Virus record (IMG/VR): IMGVR_UViG_3300042879_001583
Span: 1-42,903 of that record
Strand: one strand, 5' to 3'
Origin: a virus
Length of the DNA: 42,903 nucleotides
Of this stretch, positions 9,589 to 16,620 are shown piece by piece (within the stretch, counting starts at the first letter, position 1; each line of letters starts with the position of its first letter). The notes under the pieces were generated by a model. The model made no database searches. It saw only the letters and a program-made list of their open reading frames with translations, and was not told the origin of the DNA. Position numbers and translations under genes: made by a program.

Positions 9589-10495
9589 ACCATTTAATTG
9601 TGTTTCTAAGTCCATGTTCTAAAGAATACATTGGAGTCCAAAACAAAGTATCTCTAATCTTTGAGATTTCCGTTGAGTATCTACGGTCGTGTCCTGGTCT
9701 GTCCTGAACGTATTCTATCATATCTTCATCCCTTCCCATCATCTGTAAGATTTTTTTAACCAAATCAATGTTTGCAACCTCACACTCACCACCAACATTA
9801 TACTTCTCACCATTTATACCATTGTTCCAAACCTTAGTTAAAGCGAAACAATGATCCTGAACATATAACCAATCCCGTACTTGCAAACCATCGCCATATA
9901 CAGGAATCTTTTTGCCGTCCAAGATATTCAGAATCGTTTGAGGAATGAACTTCTCTTTATACTGTCTAGGACCATAATTGTTAGAACAGTTTGTAATATT
10001 TACTGGCAATCCGTGAGTATAGTGATATGCCATTACAAAATGGTCGCTTGCTGCTTTCGATGCTGAATATGGATTTCTTGGATTATAGATTGTGTTTTCA
10101 GTAAAAGATCCATATTCTATAGACCCATAAACTTCATCAGTAGAAATATGAATGAACTTATCTACTTCATACTTAAGAGCAAGATTTAAAAGATTTACTG
10201 TTCCATTCACATTCGTATGGATGAATGGGGTACAATCTTTAATGGAATTATCTACGTGACTTTCTGCAGCAAAGTGAAAGATTGTTTTAATTTTATGTTT
10301 GGAGAAAACATACTCACAAGCATCTTGTGATACTATATCAATGGTATAAAATTTAACAAGATCTGGAATATTATGCCAATCAGCAGCATAAGTTAGTTTA
10401 TCAATACAAATTATTTCTTCATCAGTAACTTTAACCAGATGATGAAGAAAATTACTTCCAATAAATCCTGCGCCGCCTGTAACTAATATACTCAT
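9569..10495 (-). CDS. rmlB: dTDP-glucose 4,6-dehydratase
   Basis: The 308-aa protein has ILVTGGAGFIGSNFLHHL at the start, IFHFAAESHVDNSI, HISTDEVYGS (Thr/Asp/Glu catalytic residues) and NPYSASKAASDHFVMAY with YxxxK, then NCSNNYGPRQ. These are hallmarks of dTDP-D-glucose 4,6-dehydratase, which makes dTDP-4-keto-6-deoxyglucose for rhamnose and other deoxysugars. It overlaps the cytidylyltransferase stop upstream by ATGA and rmlC downstream. It is slightly shorter than typical bacterial RmlB (~340-360 aa). Confidence 0.95.
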   Translation of the reverse strand: MSILVTGGAGFIGSNFLHHLVKVTDEEIICIDKLTYAADWHNIPDLVKFYTIDIVSQDACEYVFSKHKIKTIFHFAAESHVDNSIKDCTPFIHTNVNGTVNLLNLALKYEVDKFIHISTDEVYGSIEYGSFTENTIYNPRNPYSASKAASDHFVMAYHYTHGLPVNITNCSNNYGPRQYKEKFIPQTILNILDGKKIPVYGDGLQVRDWLYVQDHCFALTKVWNNGINGEKYNVGGECEVANIDLVKKILQMMGRDEDMIEYVQDRPGHDRRYSTEISKIRDTLFWTPMYSLEHGLRNTIKWYESSRN

Positions 10496-10983
10496 TTTTG
10501 ACCATACTTTTCTAGAAGTTCTGGAGAATACTGCAAGATATCTTTAATATCTTTTTCTTCTCTTTTTGCTTTCTCAAGTTCGTAAACTCTATTTCTAAGT
10601 TCCGTAGTTGAGTATTGATGTCTCCTCAAATGATAGTAAATTTCTATATCATTATCAATACAATATTGCTTTCCAGTAAAATCAATGTCTTTATATTCTT
10701 CACTTAAAAACCTAATATGAAAGGTTTGAGTTTTGATTAGATTTAGAAGATCTGCTTCTGTATCATAAACAAGAATCTCATCTACATATTTGCAACCCTG
10801 AACTTGAGCATATCTCTCATAAATGGATTGCACTGGTTTATTTTTTAAACTAGGTCTATCAATTGTTGGATCGACCTGAAGTGCTACCTTTAAGTAGTCG
10901 CACATTTCTTTTTCCATCTTGAGCATCGTAACGTGCCCAGCATGAAAAAGATCAAAGCAACTACAATTAAAACCGATCTTCAT
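10492..10983 (-). CDS. Cytidylyltransferase (TagD/RfaE2-like)
   Basis: The 163-aa protein has the nucleotidyltransferase signature MKIGFNCSCFDLFHAGHVTM with HAGH (the HxGH motif) at residues 14-17, and a C-terminal YSTTELRNRV matching the family's (R)xxxxST-R region. Such enzymes join CTP or ATP to glycerol phosphate, phosphocholine or heptose phosphate, so it could activate a polyol or heptose for glycan decoration. It is the first gene of the sugar operon. A TTGCAT-17-TATAAT promoter embedded in a terminator hairpin lies just upstream. Confidence 0.82.
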   Translation of the reverse strand: MKIGFNCSCFDLFHAGHVTMLKMEKEMCDYLKVALQVDPTIDRPSLKNKPVQSIYERYAQVQGCKYVDEILVYDTEADLLNLIKTQTFHIRFLSEEYKDIDFTGKQYCIDNDIEIYYHLRRHQYSTTELRNRVYELEKAKREEKDIKDILQYSPELLEKYGQK

Positions 10984-11003
10984 ATAAAAAAAGCTTTCAT
11001 ATT

Positions 11004-11038
11004 ATTATACTAAAAAAGGAGAGTTTATGCAACTCTCC
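11004..11038 (-). promoter_or_regulatory. Composite terminator plus sigma70-type promoter before the sugar operon
   Basis: On the minus strand an 8-bp hairpin (11018-11025 with 11031-11038) is followed by a run of Ts (11012-11017), a classical intrinsic terminator. The hairpin apex supplies a -35-like TTGCAT (11027-11032), and a perfect -10 TATAAT lies 17 bp downstream (11004-11009). The element could end upstream transcription and start the sugar operon, whose first ATG is at 10983. Confidence 0.7.
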
Positions 11039-11040
11039 CG

Positions 11041-11170
11041 TAGGTCTTTCAGGCTCGCCACCAATTCTTTGACTGGAAATTGGAAACCAGGCGGGAGAGA
11101 GTCCCATCCGCACCAACGTCATTTGAGAGATGCCGTAAACTCATAAGGGGTCATATTGACTCCACCACTT
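11041..11170 (-). other. Non-coding stretch with a possible structured RNA
   Basis: No convincing gene is seen between 10983 and 11175. On the minus strand CCAATT (11078-11083) pairs with AATTGG (11061-11066), and the flanking CTCCCGCC and GGCGAG can extend the stem. An 11-codon ORF and a ~36-codon ORF cross it, but the second runs through the terminator and neither looks coding. A leader RNA is possible. Confidence 0.35.
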
Positions 11171-11174
11171 GGTT

Positions 11175-11402
11175 TTAAGAAACCAAGAAAAGTTGGGTTA
11201 ACTTTGATATTTCGGTGATACCAAAGAATGCACATAAGAATAGTACATCCCAAAGTTTAAGTTTGATAGCAAAAGGTACTGTGAGGAGACCTCCAATAAC
11301 TTTAATTGCCAAACCGTATTTAAAATCTCCCCACAACATAGTTTGATAACCGATTATGAGAAGAAGGTTCCCAAGATATCTTAGGATACTTGTCTTTGAC
11401 AT
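11175..11402 (-). CDS. Small membrane protein, unknown function
   Basis: The 75-aa protein has hydrophobic stretches at roughly residues 8-24 (YLGNLLLIIGYQTML), 30-48 and 50-73, consistent with two or three membrane segments, separated by a few lysines. I do not recognise a family. It starts with ATG at 11402 and lies downstream of the 71-aa and 85-aa genes. It probably inserts into the host inner or thylakoid membrane; a holin-like role cannot be excluded but nothing specific supports it. Confidence 0.65.
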   Translation of the reverse strand: MSKTSILRYLGNLLLIIGYQTMLWGDFKYGLAIKVIGGLLTVPFAIKLKLWDVLFLCAFFGITEISKLTQLFLVS

Positions 11403-11448
11403 AAGGGGTTTGCTCCCGACCAGTGCTGTTAACGTCCATCCGTGACGA

Positions 11449-11706
11449 TTAATCCCAGTATTCTTCCGTGCCTCTTACATAACACGGCACACGATCTGGA
11501 TCTAACCATTTCGCATACTCGATATCTTCCATTGCAGTAGTACATTGTAGACCGTTATCAAAAAGATAAATGTCATTCCAACGTTTGGTATACTCGTTTT
11601 TCTTTTGTAAACGATAATCGGGTTTATCGTTAATTTCTAAAATACCCGCCTCAATAAAACGGTATCCCTCACGCTCCAACAAAACCTTCGGAAGTTTTGT
11701 AATCAT
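11449..11706 (-). CDS. Uncharacterised small protein
   Basis: This 85-aa soluble protein is rich in charged and aromatic residues. It begins MITKLPKVLLEREGYRFIEA and ends RVPCYVRGTEEYWD. No family was recognised. Its ATG overlaps the stop of the 71-aa gene as ATGA, so the two are translationally coupled and share the strong promoter at 11941-11969, placing it among the early genes. Confidence 0.72.
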   Translation of the reverse strand: MITKLPKVLLEREGYRFIEAGILEINDKPDYRLQKKNEYTKRWNDIYLFDNGLQCTTAMEDIEYAKWLDPDRVPCYVRGTEEYWD

Positions 11707-11918
11707 ACTACCTCAACGGACTCAAGATCACCTGCGACATATTCCATAAGCATTTCATAGTCGTCAAGGGGGTCACCTGAAAATACAACCCCTACATTTT
11801 CATAGTAGCGGCGAACCTTTTTATAAAGTTTCGGATTCTTTACATCAAGGTAGATTTCCCCGTTAGCAGCAAGGCGAAGAGTGCTAACATCTTTCTTGAA
11901 TTTTTGGATCAGAGACAT
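11703..11918 (-). CDS. Uncharacterised early protein
   Basis: The start at 11918 gives a 71-aa protein, MSLIQKFKKDVSTLRLAANG onward, with an acidic C-terminus. An open frame extends 35 codons further upstream, but it crosses the promoter and tRNA-Pro, so the internal ATG is taken. The promoter TTGACA-17-TATAAT lies immediately upstream with a short leader. The function is unknown. It is coupled by ATGA to the 85-aa gene. Confidence 0.75.
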   Translation of the reverse strand: MSLIQKFKKDVSTLRLAANGEIYLDVKNPKLYKKVRRYYENVGVVFSGDPLDDYEMLMEYVAGDLESVEVV

Positions 11919-11940
11919 TGTTTTGTTTGTTGACCTAGTT

Positions 11941-11969
11941 ATTATAAGTGGTTTGGACTTGGGTGTCAA
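11941..11969 (-). promoter_or_regulatory. Consensus sigma70-type promoter
   Basis: The minus strand reads TTGACA (11964-11969), 17 bp, then TATAAT (11941-11946), matching the bacterial consensus at all 12 positions. It precedes the 71-aa gene (ATG at 11918) by about 20 nt and lies just downstream of tRNA-Pro. Confidence 0.88.
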
Positions 11970-11993
11970 GTGTGCCAGTGAAGAAACTGGCAA

Positions 11994-12067
11994 TCGGAAT
12001 GACAGGATTCGAACCTGCGACATCTCGCTCCCAAAGCGAGTGCTCTACCAAACTGAGCTACATTCCG
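11994..12067 (-). tRNA. tRNA-Pro(UGG), first copy
   Basis: A 74-nt cloverleaf on the minus strand: acceptor CGGAATG/CATTCCG, D arm GCTCAGTTTGGTAGAGC, anticodon loop TTTGGGA and T loop TTCGAAT. CCA is not encoded. It has its own promoter (12083-12111). A second tRNA-Pro(UGG) occurs at 24855-24928. Confidence 0.95.
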
Positions 12068-12082
12068 TTGCTCACAGAACTA

Positions 12083-12111
12083 ATTATACTACTTCTTGTG
12101 CCCCCTGTCAA
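12083..12111 (-). promoter_or_regulatory. Consensus promoter for tRNA-Pro, inside a coding region
   Basis: The minus strand has TTGACA (12106-12111), 17 bp and TATAAT (12083-12088), again a full consensus match. The -35 and spacer lie inside the last codons of the 50-aa membrane protein gene (stop at 12089), so tRNA-Pro can be made independently of the metabolic operon. Confidence 0.88.
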
Positions 12112-12241
12112 ATGGAGCCCAGTGCTGCCATTCGTATTTATGAATTGCCCATATACCCATAATCGGCAAAACAATCAAAAGATAACCAATAATACCTAGT
12201 GTATAAGGGTTTTCAAGAACCCATCGTGCAAAGTGTGTCAT
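12089..12241 (-). CDS. Small membrane protein coupled to the PTOX cluster (50 aa)
   Basis: This 50-aa protein begins MTHFARWVLENPYTLGIIGY, has one hydrophobic segment (about residues 14-33, LGIIGYLLIVLPIMGIW) and a short charged tail rich in Trp, His and Lys. It overlaps the previous stop as TGATG, so translation is coupled to the 40-aa protein and PTOX. No family was recognised. A single-span accessory protein in the membrane that holds PTOX is a reasonable inference. Confidence 0.75.
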   Translation of the reverse strand: MTHFARWVLENPYTLGIIGYLLIVLPIMGIWAIHKYEWQHWAPFDRGHKK

Positions 12242-12363
12242 CAGTGTGCCGTACCGTTTCCTTTGTAATCATCAGAATCATAATATCCACCACGAGTTCC
12301 AAAGTATAAGGTCACTAATACAAAAGGAACTGAAACAAATAAAAGTACTTTTGCCAATAACAT
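12241..12363 (-). CDS. Small membrane protein coupled directly to PTOX (40 aa)
   Basis: The 40-aa protein has an N-terminal hydrophobic segment (MLLAKVLLFVSVPFVLVTLY) and a polar tail with GGYYDSDDYKGNGT. Its ATG overlaps the PTOX stop as TGATG, and its own stop overlaps the next ATG the same way. Such reinitiation joints suggest equal expression with the oxidase. It has the size of photosystem or cytochrome b6f small subunits, but I cannot match it to one. Confidence 0.75.
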   Translation of the reverse strand: MLLAKVLLFVSVPFVLVTLYFGTRGGYYDSDDYKGNGTAH

Positions 12364-12863
12364 CAAACCATCTCCATAGCTCTTGAGAGTTCAATATAAT
12401 GATTGATTTCATCAACTGCGATTTCACCTATCTTAGAGTCTTCTGGATGGTCCCAGAAGTAGTTTAGATAGGTCTCTGTAGCGTGATACTCAATACCTGC
12501 GTTCAGGTGATAAGCAGAGACAGGAGCAATAAAGTAATAACCCACCAGAATCCAATAATAGATGAGAACCAAGTGATAAGCAATAAAGCGGTCATACCAA
12601 CGGTCGGCACCACCACGCCTTTCCATTTCGATGAGATGTTCGGTTTCATTGAGTGTCTGTGCGAAGTGTTCTTTCATTAAGTAGTAGTGTGATAAGTCTC
12701 TGAGTCCTAATGATTCTTTGAGATGTAATACACTAACGAAAGCAAAGTATGGTGCTCTGGCAATTGTTTCAAGCACCCAGAATCTTTGTATGGGTAAGTC
12801 ACGATACAGAAAGTCAATGATTGATATCGTGACTGTTAGAACTATATCGTTGAACTTTTTCAT
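12363..12863 (-). CDS. Plastoquinol terminal oxidase (PTOX)
   Basis: This 166-aa di-iron quinol oxidase moves electrons from plastoquinol to oxygen, relieving over-reduction of the thylakoid pool. All expected ligands are visible: Glu32 in VLETIARAPYF, Glu73 and His76 in NETEH, Glu125 in IEYHATETY, and Glu152 and His155 in DEINH. It is shorter than cyanobacterial PTOX (usually above 200 aa), lacking N-terminal sequence, but the core is complete. Its ATG overlaps the stop of the 55-aa gene. PTOX genes are known in marine cyanophages. Confidence 0.93.
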   Translation of the reverse strand: MKKFNDIVLTVTISIIDFLYRDLPIQRFWVLETIARAPYFAFVSVLHLKESLGLRDLSHYYLMKEHFAQTLNETEHLIEMERRGGADRWYDRFIAYHLVLIYYWILVGYYFIAPVSAYHLNAGIEYHATETYLNYFWDHPEDSKIGEIAVDEINHYIELSRAMEMV

Positions 12864-13027
12864 GCAAAGACTCCTGGTACATAATTGATTCTTTCACGAA
12901 TCTCATCCAGAATAACTCCATACTCCCTGAATCTTCTGTCTCCTGCAATGAAACATCTCTGTCTCATCCATACAGCATCAGCCAAAAGTTTCAGTTCGTA
13001 TTCTGAAAAATCTTTAAATCGTTCCAT
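12860..13027 (-). CDS. Uncharacterised 55-aa protein between gnd and PTOX
   Basis: The protein begins MERFKDFSEYELKLLADAVW and is rich in Arg, Glu and Phe, with a likely helical structure and no membrane span. It has AAAGGAG before its ATG and overlaps PTOX by ATGA. The function is unknown; its placement in the pentose-phosphate/PTOX operon points to early metabolic takeover. Confidence 0.75.
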   Translation of the reverse strand: MERFKDFSEYELKLLADAVWMRQRCFIAGDRRFREYGVILDEIRERINYVPGVFA

Positions 13028-13039
13028 TAGAAAACTCCT

Positions 13040-14062
13040 TTATCTTACATGGTGGCCGCCGAACATATAACGCATACCATTTAGAATTTTGGCTGCGAAA
13101 GTGCCCAGATTGCGTGAATTAAATCTTTCATAAAGCGCAGTGGTGATGACAGGAGCGGGAACCCCCAGATCCACAGCGGCAGTAACCGTCCAACGACCCT
13201 CACCACTGTCGGATACACCTCCAGCGAATTGTTTAAGCTCACTATTGCCGCGTAACACATCAGCAGTAAGATCAAGTAACCAAGAACCAACAACGCTACC
13301 ACGGCGCCATAACTCAGCCACCTCAGCAACATCAATATCATAGCAGTAACTTTCTGGATCCGCCATAGGGGCAACCTCTGCATCTCCTTCTCTGACATAC
13401 TGGGCACCTGCATTAGCGTTCTTGATGATGTTAAATCCTTCTGCGTATGCTTGCATAATACCATACTCAATGCCATTATGCACCATCTTCACAAAATGAC
13501 CAGCACCAGGACCACCACAATGCAACCAACCATGTTCTGCAGAGGTTATGTCTGAGTCAAATTGAGTCCTGGGGGCAGAGTCGATTCCTGGAGAGAGGGC
13601 ATTAAAAATGCGCGAACAAGTGGCGACTGCAGTATCTCCACCCCCAACCATAAGACAGTATCCACGATCCAGACCATAAACACCACCGCTAGTGCCACAA
13701 TCAATATATTGGATACCCATCTTTGCCAGACGTTCTGCTCTCTTCCGACTGTCTTTAAAATTGCTATTGCCATGATCAATAATAATATCTCCTTCACCAC
13801 AAAATCGTAGTAACTCATTGATTGTCTCCTCTACTGTTTCTGCAGGTACAACCATTTGAAAAATTCCTGGTTGTTTACCACTTTTTACTACTTGAACAAG
13901 ATTTTCAATAGTAGTTGTAACTCCATTAACAAATCCCTTTTCATAAGCTTCCTGAGCCTTTTCATAATTTCTCCTATAACCCCAGACTTCTATTCCAGCT
14001 TTCATCATGCGGCGGGACATTCCTTCCCCCATCCTTCCAAGTCCAATTAATCCTACTTTCAT
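13040..14062 (-). CDS. gnd: 6-phosphogluconate dehydrogenase (decarboxylating)
   Basis: The 340-aa enzyme oxidises and decarboxylates 6-phosphogluconate to ribulose 5-phosphate with formation of NADPH or NADH. It shows GLIGLGRMGEGMSRRM (nucleotide binding), IDCGTSGGVYGLDRGYCLMV and GPGAGHFVKMVHNGIEYGIM with the catalytic Lys and the HNGIEY signature. The length fits the short form of the family. It lies 10 nt after zwf in the transcript, and the two make the oxidative pentose-phosphate branch, supplying pentose and reductant for nucleotide synthesis. Confidence 0.95.
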   Translation of the reverse strand: MKVGLIGLGRMGEGMSRRMMKAGIEVWGYRRNYEKAQEAYEKGFVNGVTTTIENLVQVVKSGKQPGIFQMVVPAETVEETINELLRFCGEGDIIIDHGNSNFKDSRKRAERLAKMGIQYIDCGTSGGVYGLDRGYCLMVGGGDTAVATCSRIFNALSPGIDSAPRTQFDSDITSAEHGWLHCGGPGAGHFVKMVHNGIEYGIMQAYAEGFNIIKNANAGAQYVREGDAEVAPMADPESYCYDIDVAEVAELWRRGSVVGSWLLDLTADVLRGNSELKQFAGGVSDSGEGRWTVTAAVDLGVPAPVITTALYERFNSRNLGTFAAKILNGMRYMFGGHHVR

Positions 14063-14071
14063 AACTCTCTC

Positions 14072-15403
14072 CTATTTGAGCTTGAGTGGATAATCCCACT
14101 TCGTAATAAGTTCTGTTTTAGATAAAGGCCCCCAAACACCTTCATTATAAAGATATGGTAGTGTCATAATACGACATTGATCTCCAGTACATAGAAGATC
14201 ATCAACGATTCTCCAAGACTCCAACACTTCATCCGCATGAACAAAGTGTGATTGATCTTCGTTGATTGCATCATAAAAGAGTTTCACATAACCATCAATT
14301 GCTTTTTCTACAGGATAATGATACTGAAGAATTGCGGGTTCTACCATATCATTTAGTCCAGGAGATTTAATGTCAATACGCATATCCAGATGGGGATCTG
14401 GTTGCAGCCTCATTACAATTCGGTCATTACACTCGTGACCATCAAAGAGTTGTTGTGGAGGTGCTTTAAATTTAATCACAACTTCAACACAACCAACTGG
14501 CATCTTTTTACCTGTCATAAAGTAGAAAGGAACACCCTTCCATCTCCAGTTATCTACATACAAATCACCCGCAACAAAAGTTGGAGTCTGTGAATCTGGA
14601 TTTACTCCGTCTTCACCTTTGTACCCATCATATTGACCAAGAACTACATTATCACCCAACCTTGTTGCAGCAAGAACCTTAACCTTCTCTCTGCGAATTT
14701 CTTTAGCATCATTCCTACAAGGAGGTTCCATTGCAATCAATGCAAGCACCTGAAGCATATGATTCTGAAGCATATCTCTTACGGCACCAGCAGTATCATA
14801 ATACTGAGCACGACCTTCGCAACCGATTGTTTCAGTTGCAAAAATCTGTACTTCTTCTATGAAATTTCGGTTCCATAATGGTTCCAGAAGTATATTGCTA
14901 AAGCGGGTGGCAAGGATATTATTAACAGTATCTTTACCGAGATAATGGTCAATGCGATATACTTGTTTCTCGCGTAGATATCCAGAAACCACAGATTGTA
15001 AATAATTAGCAGATTGAAGATCGGTGCCAAAAGGTTTCTCAATAATGACTCTTGATTTTTCTGCGTCATCTAACTTACCTGCTTCTTTTAAGTTTGTAAT
15101 AGCATCGGCATATCTTTCTGGTGGAACAGAAAGAAAATAAGTTGTGTCTTCATAAGATTCCAATAATTTAAGAGATTCAGAATCACTCAAATCACAAGGT
15201 ACATATTCAAGTCTTTTAATAAACTCTTGAGAATAATTACCAAGAACTTCCACCCAACTATCCTTAGAATGTTGGGTTCGAGAAGCACCAATAATTTTGA
15301 GTCCTTTTGGCAAAAGACCTTTCTTATGAAGAGTATGCAGTGCAGGTATAAGTTTTCTGCGACATAAATCTCCTGTCGCACCAAAAATTATAATGTTTTT
15401 CAC
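14072..15403 (-). CDS. zwf: Glucose-6-phosphate 1-dehydrogenase
   Basis: The 443-aa enzyme converts glucose 6-phosphate to 6-phosphogluconolactone with NADP. It has FGATGDLCRRKLIPAL at the start, EKPFG (122-126) and the active-site motif RIDHYLGK (150-157). It starts with GTG at 15403, overlapping the talC stop as GTGA. It is slightly shorter than typical bacterial Zwf (~480-510 aa). Together with gnd and talC it supports the cyanophage strategy of raising pentose-phosphate flux. Confidence 0.95.
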   Translation of the reverse strand: MKNIIIFGATGDLCRRKLIPALHTLHKKGLLPKGLKIIGASRTQHSKDSWVEVLGNYSQEFIKRLEYVPCDLSDSESLKLLESYEDTTYFLSVPPERYADAITNLKEAGKLDDAEKSRVIIEKPFGTDLQSANYLQSVVSGYLREKQVYRIDHYLGKDTVNNILATRFSNILLEPLWNRNFIEEVQIFATETIGCEGRAQYYDTAGAVRDMLQNHMLQVLALIAMEPPCRNDAKEIRREKVKVLAATRLGDNVVLGQYDGYKGEDGVNPDSQTPTFVAGDLYVDNWRWKGVPFYFMTGKKMPVGCVEVVIKFKAPPQQLFDGHECNDRIVMRLQPDPHLDMRIDIKSPGLNDMVEPAILQYHYPVEKAIDGYVKLFYDAINEDQSHFVHADEVLESWRIVDDLLCTGDQCRIMTLPYLYNEGVWGPLSKTELITKWDYPLKLK

Positions 15404-16062
15404 TTTTCTTTAACCGAATTTAATACTTCTTCCCAGTCCTTCTGGAAAAGATCTAGACCCTTATCGGTCAAGATGTTCTTGTACATTCCCCAGAAAACAA
15501 CTGGAGGAATTGTAACCACATCTGCACCATTGAGTGCAGCCTGTTCTACTTGTCGCACATCACGAATGGATGCAGCAAGAATCTGTGTAGATGTTCCAGA
15601 GTAATCAAATGCCTTACGAATGTTTTTGACGATCTCAACACCATCAATTGAGTTGTCCATCCATCTTCCCACAAAAGGAGAGATAAATGTTGCACCTGCT
15701 TTGGATGCAAGGATTGCTTGTGCAACCGAGAACACCAAAGTTACATTGGTTTGAATTCCTTTATCGGAAAGAGACTTACAAGCCTTAAGCCCTTCTACCG
15801 TGCAGGGAACCTTAATGGTGACTGCAGGTGCGATTGAGTAAAATTTCCTTGCTTCTGAAAGCATTTCTTCTGCGGTGTCTGCAACAACTTCCGCTGAGAT
15901 GCTTTCTAAGTTCTCAAACTTAGAAAGTTCAGTAATGACTTCTAGAAGTTGTCTACCGCTTTTGAGAATGAGTGATGGGTTTGTAGTGACTCCATCAATT
16001 AACCCCGTCTCATATGCTGGTTGAATAAACGATACATCAGCCGTGTCTAAAAAAATCTTCAT
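15400..16062 (-). CDS. talC: Transaldolase (TalC / fructose-6-phosphate aldolase-type)
   Basis: The 220-aa protein begins MKIFLDTADVSFIQPAYETG and has GVTTNPSLILKSG and VTIKVPCT with the Schiff-base Lys84, then FVGRWMD, typical of the short TalC family widely found in cyanophages. It acts in the non-oxidative pentose-phosphate pathway. AGGAG precedes the ATG. It follows five tiny genes and is coupled to zwf by GTGA. Confidence 0.95.
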   Translation of the reverse strand: MKIFLDTADVSFIQPAYETGLIDGVTTNPSLILKSGRQLLEVITELSKFENLESISAEVVADTAEEMLSEARKFYSIAPAVTIKVPCTVEGLKACKSLSDKGIQTNVTLVFSVAQAILASKAGATFISPFVGRWMDNSIDGVEIVKNIRKAFDYSGTSTQILAASIRDVRQVEQAALNGADVVTIPPVVFWGMYKNILTDKGLDLFQKDWEEVLNSVKEK

Positions 16063-16072
16063 ATACTATCTC

Positions 16073-16162
16073 CTATTGCGGATAAGCGTTGTTTAGTCCC
16101 CAAATAACAAACAATCCAATTGATCCAAAAAGTAAAAATGAAGATATAAAAAGATTACTCAT
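16073..16162 (-). CDS. 29-aa membrane peptide upstream of talC
   Basis: MSNLFISSFLLFGSIGLFVI is almost wholly hydrophobic and is followed by a short polar end (WGLNNAYPQ), so it is a single-span membrane peptide. Its start overlaps the 37-aa gene by 8 nt. The stop is 10 nt before talC. It resembles the small one-helix subunits of photosynthetic complexes in size only; no family match is claimed. Confidence 0.65.
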   Translation of the reverse strand: MSNLFISSFLLFGSIGLFVIWGLNNAYPQ

Positions 16163-16268
16163 TGTCTTCATCCTCATAAGTAGATGGTTCTTCAAATAAT
16201 TCTTGCATTTTTTGTTGTAAAACTCTTTCTTGTAACTCTTGTAAATCTTCCTCTGTAAGAGTGATCAT
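16155..16268 (-). CDS. 37-aa acidic peptide
   Basis: This short, glutamate- and glutamine-rich protein begins MITLTEEDLQELQERVLQQK and ends EDEDNE; it is probably one amphipathic helix or coiled coil. It is joined to the 59-aa gene by ATGA and overlaps the 29-aa gene. The coupled overlaps argue for real translation. Function unknown. Confidence 0.65.
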   Translation of the reverse strand: MITLTEEDLQELQERVLQQKMQELFEEPSTYEDEDNE

Positions 16269-16444
16269 TTGCCTTTGAGTAGTTCCTCTATTCTTTTACG
16301 CATATTTGTACTATCCTGTTTCATATAGTCACGCAATGAATAACCACGTTGTCCTCTCATAATACAAGTGCCCTGATAAAACATTGTGGCAGCAAATACC
16401 AACAATAGGACAATGCCTATTATTTCAGGGTAATGTTGATCCAT
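16265..16444 (-). CDS. 59-aa single-span membrane protein
   Basis: It begins MDQHYPEIIGIVLLLVFAAT, giving one membrane span at about residues 8-23, followed by a basic and polar C-terminal domain with RGQRGYSLRDY. Its start lies inside the end of the 66-aa gene (25-nt overlap) and its stop overlaps the next ATG. The function is unknown. Confidence 0.7.
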   Translation of the reverse strand: MDQHYPEIIGIVLLLVFAATMFYQGTCIMRGQRGYSLRDYMKQDSTNMRKRIEELLKGK

Positions 16445-16620
16445 GGTAGTACAGGTGGAATAACACCTACGAGTCTTAAAAGTCCCTCAGCAAATAAAGA
16501 AAGAACCACCCAACCGACGCACATACTAATGATAGAAGCATTACGGTTGTGTCTTCGTATAGCAGCATTGATCATCTCCTGTACTTCAGAACGACTTACA
16601 AGTTCGTCTTGTGGTTCCAT
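16420..16620 (-). CDS. 66-aa membrane protein
   Basis: The protein has a polar N-terminal helix (MEPQDELVSRSEVQEMINAA) followed by a basic stretch and a hydrophobic C-terminal half (about residues 29-62), giving one or two spans. The ATG at 16620 overlaps the stop of the 49-aa gene by one base (TGATG); a GTG one codon earlier is the alternative. Unknown function. Confidence 0.72.
   Translation of the reverse strand: MEPQDELVSRSEVQEMINAAIRRHNRNASIISMCVGWVVLSLFAEGLLRLVGVIPPVLPWINITLK

Noticed and set aside
11041-11110. Glutamine-type riboswitch (glnA or downstream-peptide RNA, known in cyanophages)
   Set aside because: The region folds, but the conserved core of those aptamers could not be recognised by eye, so no riboswitch is claimed.
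11881-12199. Plus-strand ORFs across tRNA-Pro and its promoters
   Set aside because: They cover a tRNA and two consensus promoters on the other strand and have no coding character.
16073-16162. Assignment of the 29-aa peptide to a named photosystem or cytochrome b6f small subunit
   Set aside because: Size and hydrophobicity fit, but no diagnostic residues match PsbM, PsbT, PsbN, PetG, PetL, PetM or PetN.
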